In this document: positions 8,561-16,585 of the stretch, in pieces
How positions within the stretch are numbered: position 1 is the stretch's first letter
How the letters are laid out: each line of letters opens with the position of its first letter
Source of the DNA: Verrucomicrobiales bacterium
GTDB lineage: Bacteria > Verrucomicrobiota > Verrucomicrobiia > Limisphaerales > CAIMTB01
Length of the DNA: 36,799 nucleotides
Assembly: GCA_020845805.1 (NCBI GenBank)
Contig: JADLFD010000277.1
Span: 1 to 36,799, forward strand
Direction of reading: 5' to 3'
The notes under the pieces: model-generated
What the model saw: only the letters and a program-made list of their open reading frames with translations
Told to the model about the DNA's origin: nothing
Databases searched by the model: none
Made by a program: the position numbers and the translations under genes

Positions 8561-8592
8561 ATAAAACGAAAACATTACTTGATAAAACGAAA
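8561..8592 (+). repeat. Two identical 11-bp direct repeats, candidate operator
   Basis: ATAAAACGAAA occurs at 8561-8571 and again at 8582-8592, spaced 21 bp start to start, which is two turns of B-DNA. The repeats lie in an AT-rich island within GC-rich surroundings, about 85-110 bp before the gene for a small HTH protein. Same-face spacing is what a dimeric or tandem-binding regulator would need. Assignment as an operator is inference. Confidence 0.55.
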
Positions 8593-8607
8593 GTCAAAAT
8601 GGATATT
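8579..8607 (+). promoter_or_regulatory. Candidate sigma-70-type promoter for the HTH/membrane-protein pair
   Basis: TTGATA (8579-8584; five of six consensus bases) and GATATT (8602-8607; four of six) are separated by 17 bp. The second 11-bp repeat overlaps the -35 element and the start of the spacer, so a protein bound there would block polymerase. Weak matches are common by chance in AT-rich DNA, so this is tentative. Confidence 0.4.
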
Positions 8608-8673
8608 CGAATGCACTTTAAGAGACCACTCCTCCGGTATCGCCGTGGACGCTGGGGGAGCCACTGAGGTGTG

Positions 8674-9000
8674 ATGGATGGAATGGCCGCGATGAATATG
8701 CCGCTGGAGAAACGATGGGTGGAGAATCTGGAGGACGAGGATCTGACGTTTCTCAAAAGGTTTCTGCTGGCCTCGGGATCGTTGAAGGAACTCGCCGAGT
8801 CCTATGGGGTTTCGTATCCGACGGTCAGGCTGCGGCTGGACCGGTTGATTCAAAAGGTGCGGATTCTGGATGACGCGCGGGCGTTGGACGCGTTCGAGCG
8901 ACAGCTCAGGGCGGAATTTGCGGATGGGAAGCTGGACGAAGTTTCGTTTCGTCGGTTGCAGAGGGTTTATCAGCAACAGAAGAAGGCGGGTGCAGCATGA
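8674..9000 (+). CDS. Small DUF2089-like helix-turn-helix protein
   Basis: 108 residues from ATG 8674, with GAGG four bases upstream; GTG 8671 and later ATGs are possible starts. The core LTFLKRFLLASGSLKELAESYGVSYPTVRLRLDRLIQ matches the helix-turn-helix of DUF2089-type regulators, in which SYPTVR is the recognition helix. The N-terminal zinc ribbon present in many family members is absent. The C-terminal ~30 residues (EFADGKLDEVSFRRLQRVYQ) look like a short helical hairpin similar to SHOCT-type segments. The stop TGA overlaps the ATG of the next gene (ATGA, 8997-9000), so translation is probably coupled. It likely regulates transcription, perhaps its own operon through the repeats at 8561-8592. 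Confidence 0.8.
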   Translation: MDGMAAMNMPLEKRWVENLEDEDLTFLKRFLLASGSLKELAESYGVSYPTVRLRLDRLIQKVRILDDARALDAFERQLRAEFADGKLDEVSFRRLQRVYQQQKKAGAA

Positions 9001-9938
9001 AACGATTCACGACATTCCTCGGTCTCGTAATGGTTCTGGGGAGCGCTTGCGGCGAAGCAGCGGTGGTGCGGACATTCGACTGGTCCGAGTTGGTGCGGAG
9101 CGGGGCGCTGGCGGTGCCTGGGGTTTCGACGGGGGCAGTGGGCGGGCGCAGCCTGCTGCGCGTGGTGAATGAGACGGACCAACCCCGACTGGTTCGGTTG
9201 CTTACCCTCGTCGATCCCGGCGTGACGCAGCGGGTCTACTCGGTGGTGGGCGAAATCCGGTACGAGGGCGTCGTGGGCGATGGTTTTCTGGAGATGTGGA
9301 ACTGCTTTCCACCGGCCGTCCCGGGCGGGCAGGAAGGACGGTACTTCTCTCGGACTCTGGGAGATGGGGGGAGGATGGGAAAACTCTCGGGTCGTTCCGA
9401 GTGGCGGGACTTCGAATTGATGTTCGACCGAACCGGGGCATCCACCCCGCCGCACCGGTTGGAAATCAATCTGCATTTGCCCGGGCGCGGGGTCGTGGAT
9501 TTCGGTCCGGTGCGGTTGGAGGGGTACGTGGAAGCGGGGGCCCGTTCAGCCCCGATCCCGCCGGGGCGGGTGGAGGGAGCATGGTGGTCGAGTCGGACCG
9601 GGGGAGTGATTGGCGGGACGCTGGGGGCGATCTGGGGCGTCTTTATGGGTATGGCCGGGGCCTTGGCGGGGCGTGGGAAGGCTCGCACGCTGGTGGTCCG
9701 GGGTTTCGCACTGATCATGGTGTTGGGCGCGGTGCTCACTCTGGCCGGGATCGTTGCGGCGGCATTTCGGCAGCCGCACTCGGTGTGGTTCGCGTTGTTC
9801 CTGCCCGGCATCATTGCGCTGGGGCTGGTGCCGGGGCAGTTGGGGGCAGCGCGACGTCGGTACGCGGATCTGGAGCTACGGCGCATGCTGGCGGCGGACG
9901 CCGGGGAGAGTTCTGCGGGGCGCGACTCGTTGGCCTGA
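8997..9938 (+). CDS. Membrane protein with large extracytoplasmic domain, partner of the HTH protein
   Basis: 313 residues. Residues 1-20 are a signal peptide (FLGLVMVLGSACGEA). Residues ~22-185 form a beta-rich domain outside the membrane, containing AVVRTFDWSELV near its start and a long GFLEMWNCFPP block; it resembles a jelly-roll or carbohydrate-binding fold by strand pattern only. Three membrane helices follow: GGVIGGTLGAIWGVFMGMAG, FALIMVLGAVLTLAGIVAAA and VWFALFLPGIIALGLVPG. With a cleaved signal, the charged C-terminus (RRRYADLELRRMLAADA) would be cytoplasmic and free to meet the HTH protein. The ATGA overlap with the regulator gene supports a sensor/regulator or regulator/target unit. 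I do not recognise a named family. Confidence 0.75.
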   Translation: MKRFTTFLGLVMVLGSACGEAAVVRTFDWSELVRSGALAVPGVSTGAVGGRSLLRVVNETDQPRLVRLLTLVDPGVTQRVYSVVGEIRYEGVVGDGFLEMWNCFPPAVPGGQEGRYFSRTLGDGGRMGKLSGRSEWRDFELMFDRTGASTPPHRLEINLHLPGRGVVDFGPVRLEGYVEAGARSAPIPPGRVEGAWWSSRTGGVIGGTLGAIWGVFMGMAGALAGRGKARTLVVRGFALIMVLGAVLTLAGIVAAAFRQPHSVWFALFLPGIIALGLVPGQLGAARRRYADLELRRMLAADAGESSAGRDSLA

Positions 9939-10050
9939 TCAAGCGATGATCGCGGAATCGGTTGGGGTGGGGGTTCATCCCTTTGCATCGTCGGGAGAGT
10001 GCTTGCGCCATTGCGGGTGGGGTAGGGGCGCCGGTAGGGTGCGCGGCCTG

Positions 10051-11169
10051 ATGCGACTGCTGGACCGATACCAGCTGCGGGAGCTGCTGCTGGCATTGCT
10101 GTATTGCCTGCTGGGCATCCTGGTGTTCTGGATGGCGTTCGAACTGCTGGGCGAGATGGACGAGCTCAAGCGGCGGAACATCGGACCGTGGGAGACGCTG
10201 GCGTACCTCGGGCATCGGTTGCCGTTGTTCCTGCTGATTCAGATTCCGGTCGCGCTGCTGCTCTCCCTGCTCTATGCGCTCTCACAGCATGCCCGCCACC
10301 ACGAGTTGGTGGCGATGCGCGCGGCGGGGATCAGTCCGTGGCGTATCAGCCTGCCGTACCTGGGGGTGGGTATCGTGTTGAGCGGTGGGATGCTGGCGCT
10401 CAACGAGTACGTGGTGCCGGACGCTGCGGCCCGAGCGGACGCGGTGCTGGAGCGGGCGACCGCCGGAGCGCCCGATCGGGCGTGGAAGCTGGGTCTGAAC
10501 TTCCGCGATCCGCAGACGGATCGCAGTTGGTACGTGCAGGCCTTCAACGTGCAGACCGCCGAGCTGCGCGGAGTTCACGTGGTCTGGAAGGCGGAGGGGG
10601 GAGGGCGCGAAGAGCTGATGGCTACGCGCGGAATCTGGGAAGGGGACGGGTGGCTGTTCGAGCGAGTGACGCGGTTCTCCTTTGGTCCGGATCGCAGCGG
10701 CATCGAGACGGTTCCGATCCGGCACGAGAGCCTGAAGGTCACCGATTTTCCGGAGACCCCGGCTCATCTTCGAAGCGAAGTGAAGATCAGCCAGTTGCTG
10801 GGGTCGGTGAAGAAGTCGAGGCAGGTGCAGCTCTCCCTGCGGGAGATCCATGCTTATCGCGAGTTGCATCCTTCGCTGACGCCAAAGGCGGAGGCGCAGT
10901 TGGAGACCTGGTTTCATGATCGTCTGGCGACTCCCTGGATGTGTTTGGTGGTGGTCCTGATCGGACTCCCGGCGGCTACGGGGTCGGGGCGTCGCAATCC
11001 TTTCGTGGGCGTGGCGGCCGCCATCTTTCTCGCCTTCGCTTTTTTCGTGGTGAAGGAGTTCAGCCTCGCCGCCGGGGCGGGCGGATATGTGGCGCCGTGG
11101 CTGGCGGCATGGCTCCCGAACCTGGTGTTTGGCGGGTCGGGAGTGGTGGCCATGCAACGTACCCGGTGA
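10051..11169 (+). CDS. LptF/LptG-type (YjgP/YjgQ) lipopolysaccharide export permease
   Basis: 372 residues from ATG 10051, giving the family start MRLLDRYQLRELL; the ORF-track start is 99 codons too early and runs through the preceding gene. The architecture is that of the family. Three N-terminal helices (LLLALLYCLLGILVFWMAF, LFLLIQIPVALLLSLLYAL, ISLPYLGVGIVLSGGMLAL) are followed by a periplasmic beta-domain (~125-265) and then three C-terminal helices ending in YVAPWLAAWLPNLVFGG. The motif ELVAMRAAGISPWRI marks the coupling helix that contacts the LptB ATPase. These permeases pull lipopolysaccharide out of the inner membrane. Only one permease gene is here; its partner and LptB must be elsewhere. 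The histidine kinase that follows overlaps its stop. Confidence 0.92.
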   Translation: MRLLDRYQLRELLLALLYCLLGILVFWMAFELLGEMDELKRRNIGPWETLAYLGHRLPLFLLIQIPVALLLSLLYALSQHARHHELVAMRAAGISPWRISLPYLGVGIVLSGGMLALNEYVVPDAAARADAVLERATAGAPDRAWKLGLNFRDPQTDRSWYVQAFNVQTAELRGVHVVWKAEGGGREELMATRGIWEGDGWLFERVTRFSFGPDRSGIETVPIRHESLKVTDFPETPAHLRSEVKISQLLGSVKKSRQVQLSLREIHAYRELHPSLTPKAEAQLETWFHDRLATPWMCLVVVLIGLPAATGSGRRNPFVGVAAAIFLAFAFFVVKEFSLAAGAGGYVAPWLAAWLPNLVFGGSGVVAMQRTR

Positions 11170-12983
11170 GGGGTGAGGCGGGGTCCGGACTGGTCGAAAG
11201 GCCCGGGTTGGGACTCAATGGCCGGGTGCCGACGGAACTCGAGCAGCTCAGGGAACGGGTCCGATGCCTGGAGGCGGTGAACGCGGCGGCGCTTTCGGTC
11301 CATGCCAGCCTCGAACCGCGCGAGTCGCTGCGACAACTAGTGGCGGAAGCGGTCCAACTCACGCGTGCCTCGAGTGGTTCACTGGTTTTGCGCAATCCCA
11401 ATTCCAGTCTGCTGGAGATCGAGGCCGCGATCGGTCTTCCCGCCGCGGCGACGGTCCTGCGGCTTCCCTTGGGGCGGGGCATTACTGGGTGGGTTTCCAT
11501 GCAGGGACGTCCGGCGCGAGTGGGCGACGTGCGGCGTGATCCGCGCTACCTGATGGTCCGGCCCGAAGTCCGTTCGGAGCTGGCGGTTCCGGTGGTGATC
11601 GAAGGGGAAGTGCGGGGGGTGCTCAACGTGGATTCGGAGCAGCTCGACGCGTTTTCGGAATCGGATGAGGCGGTGCTGGACGAGTTGGCGCGGCACGCTG
11701 CGGTGGTGATTCGGAACACCTGGCTCTTTGAGCAGGCGCGACGCAAGACCGCGCTCCTCACGAGTCTGGCGGGGATTGCGCAAGCCATGAACCAGGCTTA
11801 CGGCCTCACCGAGGTGTTGCATCTGATCACGCGCGAGGCGGTGCATCTGATGGGGGCAAAGCTGAGTTCGCTGCTGCTGATCACCGACGAGGCGAACGAA
11901 CTGGAAGTCAGGGCCAGCTATGGCGCGGGACCCGACTACCTGGGGCGCGGACGACTCAACCTGGATGACAGCCTGGTGGGGGTCGTGGTGCGGCGCCGAA
12001 AGCCGTTGCAGATCGAGGATGTCCGATCTTCGCGACTGTACCAGAGCACCGAGGTGGCGCGGCGCGAAGGGCTGGTCTCGTTGCTGAGCGTACCGCTGAC
12101 CCTGAATCAGGAGGCGCGCGGGGCGCTCAACGTCTATACCAGCGAGCCGCACACGTTCTCGAACGAGGAGATCCAGACCCTGCTCGCGCTGGCGGAACTG
12201 TCGGCCATCGCCCTGGAGCGCGCGCGGCTGGGGGAGCGCATGGTGCTGGCCGAGGAGCAGTTGCGACAGAGCGACAAGCTTTGTGCGCTGGGATTGCTGG
12301 CCGCGGAGGTGGCGCATGAGATCCGGAATCCGCTGACCGTGATGAAGATGCTTTATCACTCGCTCGATCTTCAGTTCCCGGACGGAGATCCGCGGCACGA
12401 GGACGTGCGGTTGATCGGGCAGAAGATGGATCACCTGAACCGCATCGTGGAACAGATCCTCGACTTCGCGCGACATGCGGAGCCGCGTCTGGAAATGGTC
12501 TCGGTGTCGGATCTGGTCGATGACCTCCGGTTGCTCACGCGGCACAAGCTGCGCGCGCAGAACGTCGAACTCGCGCTGGATGTGCCCGCTTCGGTTCCCC
12601 GGTTTCGCGCGGATCCAATCCAGTTGGAGCAGGCATTCCTGAATCTTCTGCTCAACGCGGTGGAGGCGATGCCGTCGGGAGGGCGGCTGGCGATCAGCGC
12701 GCGGGTGGAACCTCCGGAGGGAGGGGCCGCTGGGGCGGGGGATCTGATCGTCCTGTTCACTGATACGGGCAATGGGATGCCCCTACCGCCGGGCGGCGGG
12801 CGCCCGGTATCGTTCCTGGGCTCGACCAAACCGCGCGGGACCGGACTGGGGCTGGCGATTGTGACGCGGGTGGTCGAGGGCCACCGCGGGCGGATCCGGT
12901 TCGAATCGACCTCGGGGAAAGGGACCACTGTCACCCTGCGGTTTCCGTTGGATGCCGAGTCCGAAGGGACAACGGGGACGTGA
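11166..12983 (+). CDS. Soluble GAF-GAF sensor histidine kinase
   Basis: 605 residues if GTG 11166 is used, which overlaps the permease stop as GTGA. TTG 11208, preceded by GAAAGG at six bases, and GTG 11226 are alternatives. A short coiled-coil-like start (ELEQLRERVRCLEAVNAAAL) leads into two GAF domains (~40-190 and ~200-350). HisKA follows with the phospho-acceptor in AAEVAHEIRNPLT (His384), then HATPase_c with its N box FLNLLLNAVEAM and the boxes DTGNGM and GTGLGLAIV. There is no membrane segment, so it senses a cytoplasmic ligand or redox state. The kinase core resembles NtrB/AtoS-type kinases. No response regulator is adjacent, making it an orphan. Confidence 0.92.
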   Translation: MRGEAGSGLVERPGLGLNGRVPTELEQLRERVRCLEAVNAAALSVHASLEPRESLRQLVAEAVQLTRASSGSLVLRNPNSSLLEIEAAIGLPAAATVLRLPLGRGITGWVSMQGRPARVGDVRRDPRYLMVRPEVRSELAVPVVIEGEVRGVLNVDSEQLDAFSESDEAVLDELARHAAVVIRNTWLFEQARRKTALLTSLAGIAQAMNQAYGLTEVLHLITREAVHLMGAKLSSLLLITDEANELEVRASYGAGPDYLGRGRLNLDDSLVGVVVRRRKPLQIEDVRSSRLYQSTEVARREGLVSLLSVPLTLNQEARGALNVYTSEPHTFSNEEIQTLLALAELSAIALERARLGERMVLAEEQLRQSDKLCALGLLAAEVAHEIRNPLTVMKMLYHSLDLQFPDGDPRHEDVRLIGQKMDHLNRIVEQILDFARHAEPRLEMVSVSDLVDDLRLLTRHKLRAQNVELALDVPASVPRFRADPIQLEQAFLNLLLNAVEAMPSGGRLAISARVEPPEGGAAGAGDLIVLFTDTGNGMPLPPGGGRPVSFLGSTKPRGTGLGLAIVTRVVEGHRGRIRFESTSGKGTTVTLRFPLDAESEGTTGT

Positions 12984-13076
12984 CTTCACGCGGGGAGGAG
13001 ACGAGGGACAGACCCGGCGTCAAACTCTGCCCGGCGAGCCCTGCCACTTGTTTCGAAGGAGGTGTTCCGGTATCGC

Positions 13077-13745
13077 GTGGGTGTGGCGCGCACCGAAATC
13101 GTGGATCGCTTTCACTACGAGCGTGAAGTCCTTCGCGCCGGGGTGACGCGTATCGCGGGCGTGGACGAGGTGGGGCGCGGACCGCTGGCTGGGCCGGTGG
13201 TGGCGGCGGTCGTGGTGTTTCCCCGCGAGTGGATTCGTGACGGGATGCCCGAGGCCGGGCGAGGCCTGAACGACTCCAAGCAACTCTCGGCGTCGCGCCG
13301 GGAGCAATTCTTCCAGTGGCTGATTTCCGGGTCAGGGATCGAATTCGCACTGGAGCAGGTCGAGGCGCGCCGCATCGATGAGGTGAACATTCTTCGGGCC
13401 ACGCACCAGGCGATGGCCGGAGCCCTGGCGGCGCTGCCGACGGCTCCCGAGCATGTGCTGGTGGACGGCTTGCGCGTGGAGGCCCTGGGGAATGCGCAGA
13501 CCGCGCTGGTGAAGGGCGATTCGCTCAGCTACTCGATCGCGGCGGCCAGCGTGATCGCGAAGGTCACGCGCGACCGGTGGATGACCGAGGCGGATCTCCA
13601 ATGGCCGGGGTACGGCTTCGCCGTGCACAAAGGGTATCCCACGCCGGAACATCTGCGCGCCCTGGCCCGGCTGGGACCGTGTCCCATCCATCGGCGATCC
13701 TTTGCCCCGGTGGCGGCGGCGGCCTCCCAGTTGGCCCTATTCTGA
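13077..13745 (+). CDS. rnhB: Ribonuclease HII
   Basis: 222 residues from GTG 13077. The ORF-track GTG at 13062 lies inside the near-perfect Shine-Dalgarno AAGGAGG (13056-13062), so a downstream start is more likely; GTG 13083 is also possible. Catalytic acidic residues are seen in AGVDEVGRGPLAGP (the DE pair) and in the LVDG and VTRD segments, and KGDSLSYSIAAASVIAKV is the family signature. The enzyme cuts the RNA strand of RNA/DNA hybrids and starts removal of misinserted ribonucleotides. It heads a tight set with yraN (12-bp gap) and mutM (5-bp gap), a plausible DNA-maintenance operon. Confidence 0.95.
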   Translation: MGVARTEIVDRFHYEREVLRAGVTRIAGVDEVGRGPLAGPVVAAVVVFPREWIRDGMPEAGRGLNDSKQLSASRREQFFQWLISGSGIEFALEQVEARRIDEVNILRATHQAMAGALAALPTAPEHVLVDGLRVEALGNAQTALVKGDSLSYSIAAASVIAKVTRDRWMTEADLQWPGYGFAVHKGYPTPEHLRALARLGPCPIHRRSFAPVAAAASQLALF

Positions 13746-13757
13746 AAACCTGCGAGC

Positions 13758-14195
13758 TTGAAGTGGATCCGCGAGTGGTGGTTTCGGTGGTGGCGCCCCG
13801 TGGCGTCGTGGGTTCCCCTGGCTCATCGTCGGGGACGCATCGGGGAGGCTGCGGCGCGGCGACATCTGCAGCGCGCCGGACTGAGATTCCTGGCGGCCAA
13901 CGTGCGCACTCCGCGCGGGGAACTGGATCTCGTGTTTCGCGACGGGGAGTGCCTGGTGTTCGTCGAAGTGAAAGCGCGCTCAGACCGTTCCTGGACCCGG
14001 CCTTCCGCGGCCGTGAATGCGCGCAAGCGTCGCGCCCTTTCTCGGGCGGCCTGGGACTACCTGCGCTGGGCTCATCATCCGCGTGCGAAACTTAGGTTCG
14101 ACATCGTGGAGGTGGTGCTTGAGGGCGACCGGGTGCAACAGGTGCGGCATTTGCCCGACGCGTTTGCACTCGCGGGCCCTTCCCGCTACGGATGA
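13758..14195 (+). CDS. yraN: YraN/UPF0102 family nuclease-like protein
   Basis: 145 residues from TTG 13758; no better start is visible. The core GRIGEAAARRHLQRAGLRFL, then RGELDLVFRDGECLVFVEVKAR, is the UPF0102 pattern, with the E-D-ExK arrangement of the restriction-endonuclease-like fold. The exact role is unsettled; a Holliday-junction-resolvase-like nuclease fold is the accepted inference. The neighbourhood with rnhB is common in bacteria and supports the call. Confidence 0.92.
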   Translation: MKWIREWWFRWWRPVASWVPLAHRRGRIGEAAARRHLQRAGLRFLAANVRTPRGELDLVFRDGECLVFVEVKARSDRSWTRPSAAVNARKRRALSRAAWDYLRWAHHPRAKLRFDIVEVVLEGDRVQQVRHLPDAFALAGPSRYG

Positions 14196-14200
14196 GGGGC

Positions 14201-15055
14201 ATGCCGGAGTTACCCGAAGTGGAAGTGCTGGCGCGGCATCTCCACGCGCATCTTTGCGGCCGCCGCGTTGAAGAGGTTGACGTGCGGCGTGGGCGGTTGG
14301 TCCGTCCGCAGACGCCCCGCGCGTTTGCCGTCGGGCTCGAGGGTGCCGTGATCGAGAGCGTGGGACGTCGCGCCAAGTACATGGTCGTGCAGTTGGGCGG
14401 GCGGCGGGGAACCGGGGCGAGCCGACGGTGGTTGGTGCACTTGGGGATGACCGGGCGGTTGCTGCTCGGCGAGACCTCCGCGCCTCTGCCGAGCCACACC
14501 GCGGCGGTCTTCAAGCTCACGGGCGTGAGGCTGGTTTTCGTGGATCCCCGAGGCTTCGGGCGCATGACGATGGATGACACGGTGCTCGAGGGTTTGGGCC
14601 CTGAGCCGCTGGAACCGGACTTTCGGCCGGAGACGCTGGCGCACGCGCTCCGTGATTCCCGTCAGGCGGTGAAAGTGCGGCTGCTGGACCAGTCCCGGGT
14701 GGCGGGGGTGGGCAACATCTATGCGAGCGAAGCGCTGTTTCGCGCCCGGCTCTCTCCGAAGCGACGGTCGGATCGGGTGCGAGGTGCTGAAGTGGAACGG
14801 CTTTGGTCGGCTCTGCGCGAAGTGTTGGAGGAGGCGATCCGATTGGGCAGCACGCTGCCGCTGGATTTCACCGGCGACGGGACGGGGGATGGCCTTTTCT
14901 ATCATGGACTCGCCGAGGGGGCGGCGGCGGGATATGAGGAGCGACTGCGAGTTTATGACCGCGAAGGGGAGCCCTGTCTGGTTTGCGGCAGGGCGATCCG
15001 AAGGTGGATCCAGGCGGCGCGGAGCACTTACTATTGCCCCGTGTGCCAGCGCTGA
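14201..15055 (+). CDS. mutM: Formamidopyrimidine-DNA glycosylase (Fpg/MutM)
   Basis: 284 residues from ATG 14201, chosen because the mature protein must begin PELPEVE with Pro as the catalytic nucleophile after Met removal; GAGGGG lies just upstream. The ORF-track start three codons earlier would bury that proline. HLGMTGRLL and DPRGFGRM are family blocks, and the helix-two-turn-helix region QSRVAGVGNIYASEALF is present. The C-terminal zinc finger CLVCGRAIRRWIQAARSTYYCPVC has all four cysteines. The enzyme removes 8-oxoguanine and other oxidised purines and nicks the strand. It lies 5 bp after yraN, so it is cotranscribed. Confidence 0.96.
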   Translation: MPELPEVEVLARHLHAHLCGRRVEEVDVRRGRLVRPQTPRAFAVGLEGAVIESVGRRAKYMVVQLGGRRGTGASRRWLVHLGMTGRLLLGETSAPLPSHTAAVFKLTGVRLVFVDPRGFGRMTMDDTVLEGLGPEPLEPDFRPETLAHALRDSRQAVKVRLLDQSRVAGVGNIYASEALFRARLSPKRRSDRVRGAEVERLWSALREVLEEAIRLGSTLPLDFTGDGTGDGLFYHGLAEGAAAGYEERLRVYDREGEPCLVCGRAIRRWIQAARSTYYCPVCQR

Positions 15056-15156
15056 CCGGGGTCGTGGCGTTCCGAGTTGCGGCCGGGGCGTGAAGACCCT
15101 CGGCGGGTACGGTGGGGGCGCACGACGGGGTGGCTGAGGGGAACGAGACATTGTTT

Positions 15157-16515
15157 ATGAGCAGAATCTGGTCGAGATGGATGGAGTGGACGGCGGGGTT
15201 GGTCCTGGTCTGCGGACTCTCCGAGGCCTGGGGTGCGGTGTCCCCGGACGTCAGGCGCGATGCCACGGTGGCGGCCGTGGATCTGGTCCTGCCGTCGGTG
15301 GTGAACATCGGCACGCTGTCGGCGGAACGTGCGGATCCTTATGAACAGATGCTGCGCGAATTCTTCGGGTACGGCCGACGCGCTCCGGACACGGTGTACA
15401 GCAGCGGCTCGGGCGTGGTGATCGACGAGGAAGGATGGGTGCTGACCAATTTCCACGTGGTGCGTGAGGCCGCGCGCGTCCAGGTCACTCTTGCCGAGGC
15501 GGCCGATCCCGTGGAGGGCGAGGTCGTCTCCATTTCCGAAGCGAACGATCTGGCGCTGATTCGACTGAAAGGAAAGTCCGGGCAGCGCTTTCGTGCGGTG
15601 GTATTTGCGGCGGACGAGGATCTGCTGCTGGGTGAGACGGTGTTGGCCCTGGGGAATCCTTACGGCCTTGGGGGTTCGGTCAGTCGCGGCATCCTGAGTT
15701 CCAAGACCCGCCGGGCAGAGCGTGATGGAGAGCCCATGGAACCCGAGGATTGGCTGCAAACCGACGCCTCGATCAATCCGGGCAACAGCGGGGGGCCCCT
15801 GGTCAATCTGCGCGGCGAACTGATTGGTCTGAACGTGGCGATTCTGGCACGAGCCCAAGGCATCGGGTTCGCCATTCCCATCAAGCGGATTCACGCGGCG
15901 CTGGCGGAGATGTGTTCGCCGGAAGCCACCAGCGGGCTTTGGTTCGGGGGCACGGTGCGCGGTTCCCGACCTCCCCTCATCCTCACCGAGATCCAGCGCG
16001 GAAGCCCGGCCGAGACGGCGGGGCTCGAGCCCGGGGATGAGATCCTTTCGGTGAATGACCGGCCGACCCAATCCTTTCTCCAGTTTTACCGGGAGCTGGG
16101 GCGAGGCTCCAAGACCGCACGACTGGTGGTTCTGCGAGGGGATGTGCGTCGCGAGTTGAAGGTGGCGCTCCTGGCGCAAGCCGCGGTGTTCAATACGGAG
16201 TACTTTCGCCGTCGGCTCGGGGTGTCGCTGGAGCCGGTTTCCGACGACGTGCTGGCACGACTGCGCATGTCCAGGTCGGGTGCGTTGATGGTGGTGGGGG
16301 TGGATCGCGGGGGACCGGCCGAGCGGGCAGGGGTGGAGAAGGGACACATCGTGAAAGCAGTGGACGGGCAACCGCCTGGAGATCTGACGAGCCTGGGGCG
16401 TGCGTTGCAGCGAAAGCGCGCCGGGGACACGGTGACCCTCTCCCTGATCGCGGCGCGTCGACGCGGCATGCTGCTGCAATTGAGCGAGGGACGGGCCGAG
16501 GTGCGACTGCGTTGA
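15157..16515 (+). CDS. HtrA/Deg-type periplasmic serine protease with two PDZ domains
   Basis: 452 residues from ATG 15157; TTG 15151 in the same frame is possible. The N-terminal hydrophobic run WTAGLVLVCGLSEAWGA is a signal peptide. The trypsin-like domain has the full triad: His100 in TNFHVV, Asp131 in ANDLALI and Ser211 in GNSGGP. Two PDZ domains follow (~270-350 and ~360-450), the second starting at LGVSLEPVSDDVL. This matches DegP/DegQ/MucD architecture: an envelope quality-control protease that degrades or holds misfolded periplasmic proteins. Standing between mutM and lpxA, it may belong with envelope genes. Which Deg paralogue it is cannot be told. Confidence 0.93.
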   Translation: MSRIWSRWMEWTAGLVLVCGLSEAWGAVSPDVRRDATVAAVDLVLPSVVNIGTLSAERADPYEQMLREFFGYGRRAPDTVYSSGSGVVIDEEGWVLTNFHVVREAARVQVTLAEAADPVEGEVVSISEANDLALIRLKGKSGQRFRAVVFAADEDLLLGETVLALGNPYGLGGSVSRGILSSKTRRAERDGEPMEPEDWLQTDASINPGNSGGPLVNLRGELIGLNVAILARAQGIGFAIPIKRIHAALAEMCSPEATSGLWFGGTVRGSRPPLILTEIQRGSPAETAGLEPGDEILSVNDRPTQSFLQFYRELGRGSKTARLVVLRGDVRRELKVALLAQAAVFNTEYFRRRLGVSLEPVSDDVLARLRMSRSGALMVVGVDRGGPAERAGVEKGHIVKAVDGQPPGDLTSLGRALQRKRAGDTVTLSLIAARRRGMLLQLSEGRAEVRLR

Positions 16516-16585
16516 GGGCCGTCCTGGCGGTGGCGCGATGAATTTGCGGGTGGCAGGCCGGCGCCAAGCGCGGCAGGCTTTCCGC

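Larger units (their letters stand above)
8150..8673. other. Non-coding gap of about 520 bp
   Basis: No convincing gene. The 127-residue ORF at 8284-8667 has no family resemblance, no signal and crosses an AT-rich island, so I do not annotate it. The gap holds a strong hairpin near its left end (8180-8218), GC-rich sequence of no evident function in the middle, and from about 8545 to 8635 an AT-rich stretch with a direct repeat and a candidate promoter. The left part probably closes the PEP-CTERM transcript and the right part controls the next gene pair. Confidence 0.7.

Noticed and set aside
8284-8667. 127-residue + ORF in the gap before the HTH gene
   Set aside because: No signal, no domain, changes composition abruptly at the AT-rich island and would cover the candidate promoter.
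12895-12915. GGTTCGAATC, resembling a tRNA T-loop
   Set aside because: It encodes RFES inside the histidine kinase and no cloverleaf can be built around it.
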